A DNA stretch of 64,000 bases from Methylomonas sp. (lineage in GTDB: Bacteria > Pseudomonadota > Gammaproteobacteria > Methylococcales > Methylomonadaceae): positions 186,001 to 250,000 of the forward strand of contig PERU01000001.1 of the NCBI GenBank assembly GCA_002928965.1. The letters run 5' to 3'. Numbering within the stretch: position 1 is the first letter of the stretch; every line of letters starts with the position of its first letter. The notes under the pieces were generated by a model. That model searched no databases. It saw nothing but the letters and a program-made list of their open reading frames with translations, and had not been told where the DNA came from. Made by a program: the position numbers and the translations under genes. Below are positions 9,086-16,500 of the stretch, piece after piece.

Positions 9086-9210
9086 AAGTTTACAGGCCGT
9101 TGTAAATGAGAACTCAATCTGTGAAATTAAAAATAATGTTGGAGAAATCGGCAAGCCTTGGCTCAGCGACTATACTACTGTCGGTTGCAGGGATTATTTA
9201 GATAACTCAA

Positions 9211-9858
9211 ATGGCAAAACTTACCCTTTATTTTAAAGATAAACCTATATTTTCAGGTATTTATGATACCGGTGTGATTCATATCGGCCGGGATGATACC
9301 AATGAAATTGTGGTCGATAGCTTGGCGGTTGCCCCTGCGCATGCTGCCGTGGTGATAAAGGATGGCAGCTGCATGATCAAGCAGTTGAACGAGAAATTTC
9401 CACTGTTAATCAATAATCTGGCTGTAAAAGAATGGGCGCTGCAAAACAATGATGTCATCAATGTTGGTAAACATTACATTACCTTCTCCGTCACTGAAAC
9501 GTTTTTGAACAATCAGCCTCAAAATCCACAGGCAACTGCTGAAAAAGATCCGGATGTGCTGGCACTGAATCATAAGCTGGATCAATCCGTGCAACAACAG
9601 GAAGCCAATCTGCAAATCATGGATGGTCCGCATATCGGACGCATTTTACCGCTGAAAAAAGCCATGACCCGCTTGGGACACGAAGGGGCAGGCGTCGTCG
9701 TGATTGCGCGTCGAAAAAATGGCTATTTTGTGTCTGCCCTACAAGGTCACGAAGGCTTGGCTGTCAACAAGCAGCCTTTAGGCGAAACTACGGTGTTATT
9801 GAAACACAACGATATTATCGAAGTAGACAAAACCCCCATGCAGTTCTTTTTGGAGTAA
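9211..9858 (+). CDS. FHA-domain protein
   Basis: This 215-residue cytosolic protein has an N-terminal forkhead-associated domain (residues about 18-95). The phosphothreonine-pocket pattern is visible as IHIGRDDTN..IVVDS..VAPAHAAV, followed by LNEKFPLLINNLAV. A second, weaker beta-rich FHA-like segment begins near residue 130 (LQIMDGPHIGRILPLKKAMTRLG) and ends with KHNDIIEVDKTPMQFFLE, so this may be a tandem FHA protein. FHA domains bind phosphothreonine peptides. The next gene, a PilZ protein, starts 7 nt downstream, suggesting a two-gene operon joining phospho-peptide and c-di-GMP signalling. No kinase gene is adjacent. Confidence 0.85.
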   Translation: MAKLTLYFKDKPIFSGIYDTGVIHIGRDDTNEIVVDSLAVAPAHAAVVIKDGSCMIKQLNEKFPLLINNLAVKEWALQNNDVINVGKHYITFSVTETFLNNQPQNPQATAEKDPDVLALNHKLDQSVQQQEANLQIMDGPHIGRILPLKKAMTRLGHEGAGVVVIARRKNGYFVSALQGHEGLAVNKQPLGETTVLLKHNDIIEVDKTPMQFFLE

Positions 9859-9865
9859 AAGTCTT

Positions 9866-10234
9866 ATGACGGAAACAGTGCACGATCAACGACATTTTCA
9901 ACGCATTTTCTACAATGCAGAAGCGGTTATTTCGGATAGCATTTCTTCATTGGCGTGCAAAGTGGTGGATATTTCCCTGAAAGGTTGCTTGCTTGACTTT
10001 GGCGTTCCTTGGCCCGGTAAGCATGATGCACGCTATGAACTGGTTTTAAGATTGTCTGAAGACGTTACCATCAACATGGTGCTCAAGTTTGCTCATGGTG
10101 CGGGTAGTCAAGTCGGCTTCAAATGCGAACACATCGATATTGACAGCATCACCAACTTACGCAGATTGGTTGAATTGAATCTCGGCAATTCCGAGATGCT
10201 GGAAAGAGACTTACAGGCGCTATCAGGTTTGTAA
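9866..10234 (+). CDS. PilZ-domain protein, probable c-di-GMP receptor
   Basis: This 122-residue protein consists of a single PilZ domain. Both halves of the c-di-GMP binding signature are present: RHFQR (RxxxR, residues 9-13) and DISLKGC (D/NxSxxG, near residue 34). PilZ proteins bind c-di-GMP and alter motility, attachment or polysaccharide export through partner proteins. It is separated by 7 nt from the FHA gene, so the two are likely co-expressed. A hairpin terminator follows. The partner is not evident from the sequence. Confidence 0.88.
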   Translation: MTETVHDQRHFQRIFYNAEAVISDSISSLACKVVDISLKGCLLDFGVPWPGKHDARYELVLRLSEDVTINMVLKFAHGAGSQVGFKCEHIDIDSITNLRRLVELNLGNSEMLERDLQALSGL

Positions 10235-10247
10235 CTAAAAATTGTAA

Positions 10248-10270
10248 ATAAAGCCAGAAACTGGCTTTAT
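10248..10270 (+). terminator. Hairpin terminator after the FHA-PilZ pair
   Basis: A perfect 10-bp inverted repeat (ATAAAGCCAG, AAA loop, CTGGCTTTAT) sits 14 nt after the PilZ stop. The A/T-rich arm ends make it usable from both strands, and the facing gene at 10295-10570 ends just beyond it. Confidence 0.65.
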
Positions 10271-10294
10271 GTTGTGTAGGATAAATATTCTGTA

Positions 10295-10570
10295 TTACAT
10301 CTGTGGTTGATTCCAGCCACGGTTTTTATCTACCCATTTCATGCTCAGCCAATACCACAGCGTCATGGGCAGCATCATCGCAAACCATTCCCAATCGTCG
10401 ATCAAAAACAACTGCGAAACCCAGGGTATATCGTTAAAAAATAACGGCCAAGGTACGCAATACACAGAAAAAATCACACTGCTCCATATCAAAATCAACG
10501 CGCCTTTGCGCGTTTCTATACTTGAAAAAGCCAAAAAAACCCACAGCGGCATACTGCTATCTTTTTGCAT
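10295..10570 (-). CDS. Small membrane protein of unknown function
   Basis: The ATG at 10570 is chosen because GGAG lies 7 nt upstream; an in-frame ATG at 10582 would start before that site. The product has about 91 residues, rich in Trp, Phe, Leu and Met. It has two to three hydrophobic segments (MPLWVFLAFSSIE, ILIWSSVIFSVYCVPW, MMLPMTLWYWLSMKWV) and a charged C-terminus. I do not recognise a named family, though small Trp-rich inner-membrane proteins of this shape are common. It converges with the PilZ gene. Confidence 0.65.
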   Translation of the reverse strand: MQKDSSMPLWVFLAFSSIETRKGALILIWSSVIFSVYCVPWPLFFNDIPWVSQLFLIDDWEWFAMMLPMTLWYWLSMKWVDKNRGWNQPQM

Positions 10571-10582
10571 CGAATTCTCCAT

Positions 10583-10810
10583 TTAGTGTTGAGCAGGGTT
10601 ATTGTGAAAGTTATTTAAATCGATAACCCAATAATAATGCCATCTTACTGTGAGAACAGACAAGCCAAATTGGTTTTACTGTGAAAGTTACCTTGGGAGC
10701 GATGCTGAGCTTTCAAGCACGTTAGGCAGAAAAACTAGTTATTCGTTAATTTAATGTATTCTGATTAAATAATAATAAAAACCATATAAATCAAGTGTTT
10801 ATATGTATCT
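10583..10810. other. A/T-rich intergenic spacer
   Basis: No gene is seen here. The stretch carries A/T-rich promoter-like DNA and joins the start of the duplicated unit at about 10811. Further on, a hairpin GCGCTAA/TTAGCGC lies near 10933-10963 in copy 1 but is not conserved in copy 2. Confidence 0.4.
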
Positions 10811-11005
10811 AAGTGTGGCATTTGAGGCTGAAGAGTTTGTTGTTTAACATAGATTAATTACAAAACCATTTGATTAAGTATATTAGGAAATAATTTAAAT
10901 TTATGATTCCTAGTATTTTACTCGGTTTTGGCGCGCTAATTGTTATCAACACTGTGTTAGCGCATCAACTGTCATGAAAATCCAATAATTAGCATGGTAG
11001 AGGAT

Positions 11006-11105
11006 GCCGTTAACGTAGCCACACCCGTCGCGAGGCGGGGCCGGAAAGCTGCGGGTCTCATGCCTTTGAGATGGCCGGGCCGCCTCCTGTAGTGATGGGG
11101 AGGTC
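11006..11105 (+). ncRNA. c-di-GMP-I (GEMM) riboswitch-like leader, copy 1
   Basis: Pattern match to the c-di-GMP-I aptamer. The P2 hairpin CCCGTC-GCGA-GGCGGG has a GNRA tetraloop. It is followed by GGAAAGC and a P3 hairpin GCGGGTCTCA..TGAGATGGCCGG. By alignment to the well-known Vc2 aptamer, G20 is G11018, A47 is A11045 and the G21-C46 pair is replaced by C11019-G11044, a covariation. Retained G20 favours c-di-GMP over cGAMP. GAGGCGG of P2 could alternatively pair with CCGCCTC just after P3, which itself can pair with GGGGAGG downstream, a possible switch. It lies about 70 nt before the ATG of the PEP-CTERM gene. Confidence 0.82.
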
Positions 11106-11174
11106 AAGGCAAGTGCGGGGGAACTGCTTTGGACATGACTGTTAACTATTACCGTAACAGTAAAGAGGACAATT

Positions 11175-12095
11175 ATGAAAAAAAATATATTAGCCGCATT
11201 GGCAATAACCCTTGCCGGTTTTTTATCGATCCAAAATGCATCGGCTCATGTTGGTTGGGTAGGTCGTGACTTAATGACCGACGCCACATCGTCTACCGTT
11301 AACCCGAATGGCTCGACTACCTATGTTTATGATCGTGGTAACGTCACCGGCAATTGGGGATGGGCCGACGGTTTGACGGGTGCTTTGGCGCCAAATCCCG
11401 CATTCAATGATCAAGGGGATAGTCATCGTGTGCGTTTCACCAAGTTTTACTTGGGGACTACCTCTTTTGTTGATTTGACGGTGAAGGCGCAAGATTTTTC
11501 TCGTAATACCGCAGACAACAACACCGTAACGCGTTTGGGTGACTTGAACCCAGGCTTCTCGATCTATTCCGGCAGCGGTACCTTGAATAATCCATTGAAT
11601 CCAGCAACGAATGTTTATGAGGCTTGGCGCGATCACGACTTGGTGCCACAAGCGGTTCATGATTGGGCGGTGAATCCAAATGCTGCTGCGTTAGGTTTTG
11701 AAGGTTCGTTTAATGCCAATGGCAACATTACCATGGGTAACAACAATGGCCAGATTAATACACAAGTTTTCACTGGTCATCTTGCCTCCAATTCGACTGG
11801 CAATTCCGTAAGTCTGTCGAATCTTGTTCTAGGCCCAGGTTGGTATTCCGTTGTCGTGGGTGGTTCGTTGTTAGACGGTATTGAGTATCTTACAAATCCA
11901 GCGGCTACTCATGACCCCAATATCGTAGCTGGAACGACTTTCCCTTATCTAGGTGCTCACGCTGTTTTGGATAACCAAATCCGCGGTTTTGGTGTTGAGC
12001 TAACCGTCAGACCTGTGCCGGTTCCAGGTGCTGTTTGGTTGTTTGGTTCAGCCATTGCCGGTTTGATTGGTTTTGGCCGTCGTAAAGCCGCGTAA
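11175..12095 (+). CDS. PEP-CTERM-type surface protein, His-Val N-terminus (paralog 1)
   Basis: The protein has 306 residues. A signal peptide (residues 1-24, ending NASA) is followed by His25-Val-Gly-Trp. The C-terminus has a PEP-CTERM/VPLPA-type sorting tripartite: VPVPGAVWLFGS, a hydrophobic helix and GRRKAA. Such tails are recognised by an exosortase and anchor or release proteins at the outer surface. The internal motifs GW-x-x-G, GDSH (His84), GNITMGNN and LGPGWYSVVVGG are shared with the proteins at 12793, 14096 and 16501. I know of no named function for this body. The start has a good ribosome site (AAGAGGA). The riboswitch-like leader implies c-di-GMP control. Confidence 0.85.
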   Translation: MKKNILAALAITLAGFLSIQNASAHVGWVGRDLMTDATSSTVNPNGSTTYVYDRGNVTGNWGWADGLTGALAPNPAFNDQGDSHRVRFTKFYLGTTSFVDLTVKAQDFSRNTADNNTVTRLGDLNPGFSIYSGSGTLNNPLNPATNVYEAWRDHDLVPQAVHDWAVNPNAAALGFEGSFNANGNITMGNNNGQINTQVFTGHLASNSTGNSVSLSNLVLGPGWYSVVVGGSLLDGIEYLTNPAATHDPNIVAGTTFPYLGAHAVLDNQIRGFGVELTVRPVPVPGAVWLFGSAIAGLIGFGRRKAA

Positions 12096-12151
12096 TCAAG
12101 CGACTTGAGTTTCTGGATTTTATTGGGATTGCATATGAACAAGGATGTTCT

Positions 12152-12170
12152 GGAGCAAGGAAGCTCCTTT
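12152..12170 (+). terminator. Weak hairpin after paralog 1
   Basis: GGAGC and GCTCC arms with a 6-nt loop are followed by TTT. The same structure recurs after paralog 2 at 13872-13891, where the T-run is four. Confidence 0.4.
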
Positions 12171-12327
12171 GAATTTCGGGGATTTAGTGGTTTGTCTTCA
12201 TAGTCGTAATTGTTCACCACTTCGTTTGTAAAAGGAGGCATGGGGATTTATTAAATAAAATCTCCCCCTAAATGCCCTTTTCCAAGAGGGATATTGAACG
12301 TTAATAATAGTCGGATGATTCACTTGT

Positions 12328-12404
12328 TTGGGTACGGATCAAGTAAACAACGTATCCCATACGTTAAATCAATATTAGGCCATGGCTGGGTTGAAGGAAC
12401 AGAA
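12328..12404 (+). pseudogene. Remnant of the gene now intact at 14096
   Basis: This DNA closely matches codons about 29-53 of the gene at 14096-14929. Read in frame it gives LGTDQVNNVSHTLNQY, then a TAG stop. A one-base indel follows, after which the next matching codons (GW-V-G-T) continue in another frame. The signal-peptide region (about 130 bp in the intact copy) is deleted, joining GATTCACTTG directly to TTTGGGTAC. Downstream, the DNA passes straight into the leader of paralog 2. This indicates that a two-gene unit was duplicated and the second gene of the first copy was lost. Confidence 0.8.
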
Positions 12405-12624
12405 AATAGGAAAGCAGTTATATCTTTCAAAGTGTGGCATATGAGGCTAAGGATCAGGTTACTTAACATAGATTAATTACAAAACCATTTGATTAAGTAT
12501 ATTAGGAAATAATTTAAATTGATGATTCCTAGTATTTTACTTGGTTTTGGCTCGATACTTGTTATAAACGCTGTGTTAGCGCACCAACTGTCATGAAACT
12601 TTAATAATTAGCATGGTAGAGGAT

Positions 12625-12724
12625 GCCGTTAACGTAGCCACACCCGTCGCGAGGCGGGGTCGGAAAGCCACGGGTCTCATTTTTTTGAGATGGCCGGGCC
12701 GCCTCCTGTAGTGATGGGGAGGTC
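12625..12724 (+). ncRNA. c-di-GMP-I (GEMM) riboswitch-like leader, copy 2
   Basis: This is nearly identical to the leader at 11006-11105. The differences fall in the P3 loop (CATTTTTTTG in place of CATGCCTTTG) and as compatible changes around the P3 base (GCCACGGG in place of GCTGCGGG), which preserve pairing. The GNRA-capped P2, the GCC/CGGAAAG ligand-pocket bases and the GGGGAGG downstream arm are retained. It precedes paralog 2 by about 70 nt. Confidence 0.82.
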
Positions 12725-12792
12725 AAGGCAGGTGCGGGGGAATTGCTTTGGACATGACTGTTAACTATTCCGTAACAGTAAAGAGGATCATT

Positions 12793-13815
12793 ATGAAAAA
12801 AAATATCGCACTATCATTGCTTGCTTTGGCTGGCCTGCTCTTGGGTAGTCAGGCATTTGCGCACGTGGGTTATGGCACGTCTTTGTACGACCAAGCTACC
12901 AATACCTACGCTGGTGCGGGTACCGGTGGTTTGAATCCCACCGTTTCCAGCAATGCGGGATGGATTTCCGGTTTGAGCAACAATGGCGTCAATCGTACCG
13001 CTACTACGGATACTTACGGTGACAGTCATAACAACCGTTTCCGTTCTTTCACCCTGACTCAACAATCCCAAGTCAGCTTCACAGTCACTGGTGCTGCCAA
13101 CAGCAACGGTGCTTCTGTTTTGAACCCTGGCGTATCGATTTTCAGTGGTTTGGTGCCTGCTTCTTCGCATGATGGCGTAGGTGACCTTAACGGCTTGTCT
13201 CCAGCAGTGGCAGCAGGTCTTACCGGTTCCGCAGCAACGCAAGCGTACTTGGCTTCATTGCCGGGCTTTGCCTCCTGGTCGCCATTTTATGACGCCAACG
13301 ACGAAATCCTGGCTGCTGGCGGTGCCGCAGATGTTCCGGGCAACCGCGACAAATGGGGTGTGTTCAAATCGGATGGAAACTTCACCATGGGTAACAACAG
13401 TGGTTTAGTGAACGGTGTGACCTTTATTGATGCGGTAGCAGACGCGGCTTCCGGCGCTTACGCTGACGGCAACGTGGATAACAGCGTTAGCTGGAGTGGT
13501 TTGCTCGGCCCTGGCACTTACACCATGACGATTGGTGGAGCCAGTTTGGCTGATTTGACTGCATTGTTTGCAGCGGTTCAAGAAGGTACACCTGGCGCTG
13601 CTTCTGTCGATTGCACATCATTTGGTGCAGCTGGCTGTAATGGTACTCAGTGGCCGGGTGTAAATACCACTCCAGGTACTTACTCTAACCTGCGCTTAGC
13701 CCGTAACATGAACATCGCGTTCAATGTTCAAGCGGTGCCGGTTCCAGGTGCTGTTTGGTTATTCGGTTCAGCCATTGCCGGTTTGATTGGTTTTGGCCGT
13801 CGTAAAGCCGCGTAA
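12793..13815 (+). CDS. PEP-CTERM-type surface protein, His-Val N-terminus (paralog 2)
   Basis: The start at 12793 is preferred over an in-frame upstream ATG at 12748. It has the same AAGAGGA ribosome site as paralog 1 and gives a normal signal peptide (MKKNIALSLLALAGLLLG, then SQAFA). The 340-residue product would begin at His24-Val-Gly-Tyr when mature. The motifs GWISG, GDSH (His79), LNPGVSIFSG, GNFTMGNNSG and LGPGTYTMTIGG are present, then VPVPGAVWLFGS, a helix and GRRKAA as the sorting tail. The last 26 codons and the flanks nearly match paralog 1 at DNA level, whereas the middle is strongly diverged. A surface role is inferred from the tail; biochemical function is unknown. Confidence 0.85.
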   Translation: MKKNIALSLLALAGLLLGSQAFAHVGYGTSLYDQATNTYAGAGTGGLNPTVSSNAGWISGLSNNGVNRTATTDTYGDSHNNRFRSFTLTQQSQVSFTVTGAANSNGASVLNPGVSIFSGLVPASSHDGVGDLNGLSPAVAAGLTGSAATQAYLASLPGFASWSPFYDANDEILAAGGAADVPGNRDKWGVFKSDGNFTMGNNSGLVNGVTFIDAVADAASGAYADGNVDNSVSWSGLLGPGTYTMTIGGASLADLTALFAAVQEGTPGAASVDCTSFGAAGCNGTQWPGVNTTPGTYSNLRLARNMNIAFNVQAVPVPGAVWLFGSAIAGLIGFGRRKAA

Positions 13816-13871
13816 TCAAGCGACTGGAATTTCTGGATTTTATTGGGAATTGCATATGAACAAGGATGTCC

Positions 13872-13891
13872 GGAGCAAGGACGCTCCTTTT
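13872..13891 (+). terminator. Weak hairpin terminator after paralog 2
   Basis: GGAGC/GCTCC arms with a 6-nt loop are followed by TTTT. It is the copy of the hairpin at 12152-12170. Confidence 0.4.
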
Positions 13892-14095
13892 AATTTGGGG
13901 GATTTAGTGGTTTGTCTTCATAGTCGTAACTGTTCACCAACCCCTTTGTAAAAGGGGGCGTGGGGGATTTATTAAATAAAATCTCCCCCTAAATTCCCTT
14001 TTCCAAGAGGGTCACTGAACGTTACTAATAGTCGGATGATTCACTTGAATTAACATCAGCGTTATTAATTATTAAACATTAATGAGACATTCATT

Positions 14096-14929
14096 ATGAT
14101 CATCATCAGTCGTTTGTTTGCTGTATGCAGTATTTTGCTGTTCAGTTTTGCCGCTCAGGCGCATGTATCATTTACTGATTTGGGTACAGACCCGGTCAAC
14201 ACAGTATCCCATACACTAAATCAATATAAGGCCTATGGCTGGGTTGATGGAACCGATGCCGATTTGGGTGACAGTCATGCGATTGGTGGCGTTTCAGCTC
14301 GCTGGTATCGTTTCACCTTAACTCAGGCATCAAACGTAGACATCAGCTTCATTCAAAATACCTCAGGTCTGGATCCTGCCTTCACCCTATATAAAGGGGC
14401 TTTTTATCTAGGCGCGCACGACTGGGCCGAATACGACTACGTCAATCCGGTTGACGACGATTTTAATTACATTGCCAGCCCGACCGATAGCGACCCCAGC
14501 GGCTTGTATCTCAAACATTCAGGTTATCGCGATACGGCCAACATCGAATACGAAGGCCAATTCGATGCTTTCGGTGACTGGAGCATGGCCAATTACGCCG
14601 ATCAGTGGACCACCATTCAGTACGTCATTGCAGTTTCCGGCACTTCCGACTCGGATCCGTCACGCGGACTGGTCTGGGGCGGTAACGGCAATCATTCGAC
14701 TGCAATTGGTACTGGCGAAACACTGTCAAACTTTTTACTAGGCCCGGGTGTTTATTCCATCGCCGCCGGCGGCGAACGCTGCAATACTTCTGCAGCCTCC
14801 TGTACCTCGCCCAATTACAGAGCAACCCTGTCGTTAACCGTTCGTCCGGTGCCGGTGCCAGGTGCGGTGTGGTTGTTTGGTTCCGTATTGGCGGGTTTTG
14901 GAATGCGCTGCCGCACGCGCAACGCTTAA
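14096..14929 (+). CDS. PEP-CTERM-type surface protein, His-Val N-terminus (paralog 3)
   Basis: The 277-residue protein has a signal peptide (residues 1-22, ending AAQA) and predicted mature start His23-Val-Ser-Phe. The shared motifs are GWVDG, GDSH (His61), LDPAFTLYKG, AHDWAEYDY, GDWSMANY and LGPGVYSIAAGG. The C-terminus carries VPVPGAVWLFGS, a hydrophobic helix and a basic end (RCRTRNA), a slightly altered sorting tail. A disulfide is possible (ERCNTSAASC). The gene lies 38 nt before the PQQ-type dehydrogenase gene and is probably co-transcribed with it. No riboswitch directly precedes it, so expression may come from read-through of paralog 2 or its own promoter. Confidence 0.84.
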   Translation: MIIISRLFAVCSILLFSFAAQAHVSFTDLGTDPVNTVSHTLNQYKAYGWVDGTDADLGDSHAIGGVSARWYRFTLTQASNVDISFIQNTSGLDPAFTLYKGAFYLGAHDWAEYDYVNPVDDDFNYIASPTDSDPSGLYLKHSGYRDTANIEYEGQFDAFGDWSMANYADQWTTIQYVIAVSGTSDSDPSRGLVWGGNGNHSTAIGTGETLSNFLLGPGVYSIAAGGERCNTSAASCTSPNYRATLSLTVRPVPVPGAVWLFGSVLAGFGMRCRTRNA

Positions 14930-14967
14930 CCGAGTGTTTGCTACTGTTGCTCATTGAGGTCTAAACC

Positions 14968-16404
14968 ATGACTACAAAACATAACTTATATAAATGCTTG
15001 ATGATCGGGACGGTTTTTGCCGTGTCAACGGCGCACGCGCAAATCGTTTCCAATCCGTTCGATCCCTACGATCCTTTTCCGCAGGCTATTGGTCAAAGTG
15101 CTATTTCCATCCATTTACACTCTATTGCCTCCGGTTTCACTGCGCCCAATCTGTTGACTCATGCCAATGATGGTAGCGACCGGTTGTTTGTACTTGATCA
15201 GAAAGGCAGTGTGCAGTTGATCAAAAATGGCGTGGTGCAAGCCAATCCGTTTCTTAACGTTAGCTCCCGCTTGGTTAACTTGAATCCGAATTACGATGAA
15301 CGCGGCTTTCTGGGGTTTGCCTTTCATCCCGATTACGCCAATGTCGGCACGGCGGGATACGGCAAGGTGTACACATACACCAGCGAACCCCGGATAGCGG
15401 GCAGTGCAGATTTTTCGGTGCCCTTGCAATCGCCGTCACCGAATTATAACCACCAATCTGTCGTGGCCGAGTGGCAAGTCAACCCGCAAAATCCGGACGT
15501 GATCAATCCTGCCTCAAGGCGTGAAGTGATGCGTATCGACCAACCGCAATCCAACCATAATGGCGGTATGTTGGCATTTGGTCCTGATGGTCATCTATAC
15601 ATTTCCCTTGGAGACGGCGGTAGTGCCAACGATGTCGGAAATGGTCATGGCACTATTGGTAATGGTCAGAATGCCGGCAATATTTTGGGCAGCATTGTGC
15701 GCATCGATCCCACTGGCACCAACAGCGCCAATGGAAAATACGGTATCCCAGGTGATAATCCATTTGTTAACGACCCGGCAAAACTGGATGAAATCTATGC
15801 TTACGGTTTACGCAACACTTGGCGATTCAGCTTTGATAAAAGTACCGGACAAATGGTGGCTGCCGATGTCGGCCAAGGTTCGGTGGAAGAGGTCAACCTG
15901 ATTACTGCCGGTGGTAACTATGGTTGGAATCTCAAAGAAGGCCAGTTCCGCTTCGACCCGGCAACGGGTTTGGTCAGCAACAATCTGAGCGGTCTGCCAG
16001 CCGATCTGATAGACCCCGTGTTGCAATACGACCATACCGAAGGTTTTTCGATCACCGGTGGATTTGTCTATCGCGGTTCGGACATTCCTGAGTTATATGG
16101 CAAATATGTATTCGGCGACTGGGGCTCGTTCGGCTTTCCGAGTGGGCGGATTTTCGTCGGCGATCTGACCAACGGCATCATAGAGGAGCTGAATATCGCC
16201 AATATGACGGATTTGTCGATGTGGATACTGGGCTTCGGCGAAGATGCACAAGGCGAACTTTATGTACTGGGCAGCAGTCAGCGTGGGCCAGGCGGCTTCA
16301 CGGGACAGGTATTCAAATTGGCTGCGGTGCCCTTGCCGTCAGCGTTTTGGCTATTGGGTAGCGGTTTGCTGATGTTGTATCGCAAGCGGTTGCTCATGGG
16401 TTGA
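14968..16404 (+). CDS. PQQ-dependent sugar dehydrogenase-like protein with PEP-CTERM tail
   Basis: The 478-residue exported protein has a signal peptide ending STAHA and a six-bladed propeller of the soluble glucose/aldose dehydrogenase family. Family hallmarks include RGFLGFAFHPDY, HNGGMLAFGPDGHLYISLGD, YGLRNTWRFSFD and ADVGQGSVEEVN. The C-terminus ends VPLPSAFWLLGSGLL plus basic residues, a classic VPLPA/PEP-CTERM sorting signal, which is uncommon in this enzyme family. It may oxidise sugars or other polyols at the cell surface, but substrate and PQQ use are inferred. It lies 38 nt after paralog 3 and 96 nt before paralog 4, suggesting a surface-protein operon. Confidence 0.86.
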   Translation: MTTKHNLYKCLMIGTVFAVSTAHAQIVSNPFDPYDPFPQAIGQSAISIHLHSIASGFTAPNLLTHANDGSDRLFVLDQKGSVQLIKNGVVQANPFLNVSSRLVNLNPNYDERGFLGFAFHPDYANVGTAGYGKVYTYTSEPRIAGSADFSVPLQSPSPNYNHQSVVAEWQVNPQNPDVINPASRREVMRIDQPQSNHNGGMLAFGPDGHLYISLGDGGSANDVGNGHGTIGNGQNAGNILGSIVRIDPTGTNSANGKYGIPGDNPFVNDPAKLDEIYAYGLRNTWRFSFDKSTGQMVAADVGQGSVEEVNLITAGGNYGWNLKEGQFRFDPATGLVSNNLSGLPADLIDPVLQYDHTEGFSITGGFVYRGSDIPELYGKYVFGDWGSFGFPSGRIFVGDLTNGIIEELNIANMTDLSMWILGFGEDAQGELYVLGSSQRGPGGFTGQVFKLAAVPLPSAFWLLGSGLLMLYRKRLLMG

Positions 16405-16500
16405 TTTCATAGTGTAAATTTTCCCCACGCTTGCTTTTGATCTGGGAAATTGCCGGGTCAAGGTTAAACAAATTTTTTAATTTCATTCAGGATATAAACA

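Larger units (their letters stand above)
10811..12429 (+). repeat. Tandem duplication unit, copy 1 (leader + gene + remnant)
   Basis: The DNA from AAGTGTGGCA at 10811 onward recurs from 12430 with an offset of about 1,619 bp. The match is very close over the roughly 360 bp upstream of the ATG, including the riboswitch. It resumes over the last roughly 80 bp of the coding region and about 200 bp downstream. The central coding part is far more diverged. Copy 1 ends in a broken fragment of the gene that follows copy 2. Confidence 0.85.
12430..14046 (+). repeat. Tandem duplication unit, copy 2
   Basis: This is the second copy of the unit at 10811-12429: leader with riboswitch, then PEP-CTERM gene, then the shared downstream segment ending ATAGTCGGATGATTCACTTG. 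In this copy the following gene (14096) is intact. Confidence 0.85.

Noticed and set aside
12294-12476. 60-codon frame over the paralog 3 remnant
   Set aside because: The frame is not that of the parent gene; it is a by-product of the decayed DNA and the start of the next leader.
10811-14046. CRISPR array
   Set aside because: The repeats here are two long units, not short evenly spaced repeats; no cas gene is in the window.
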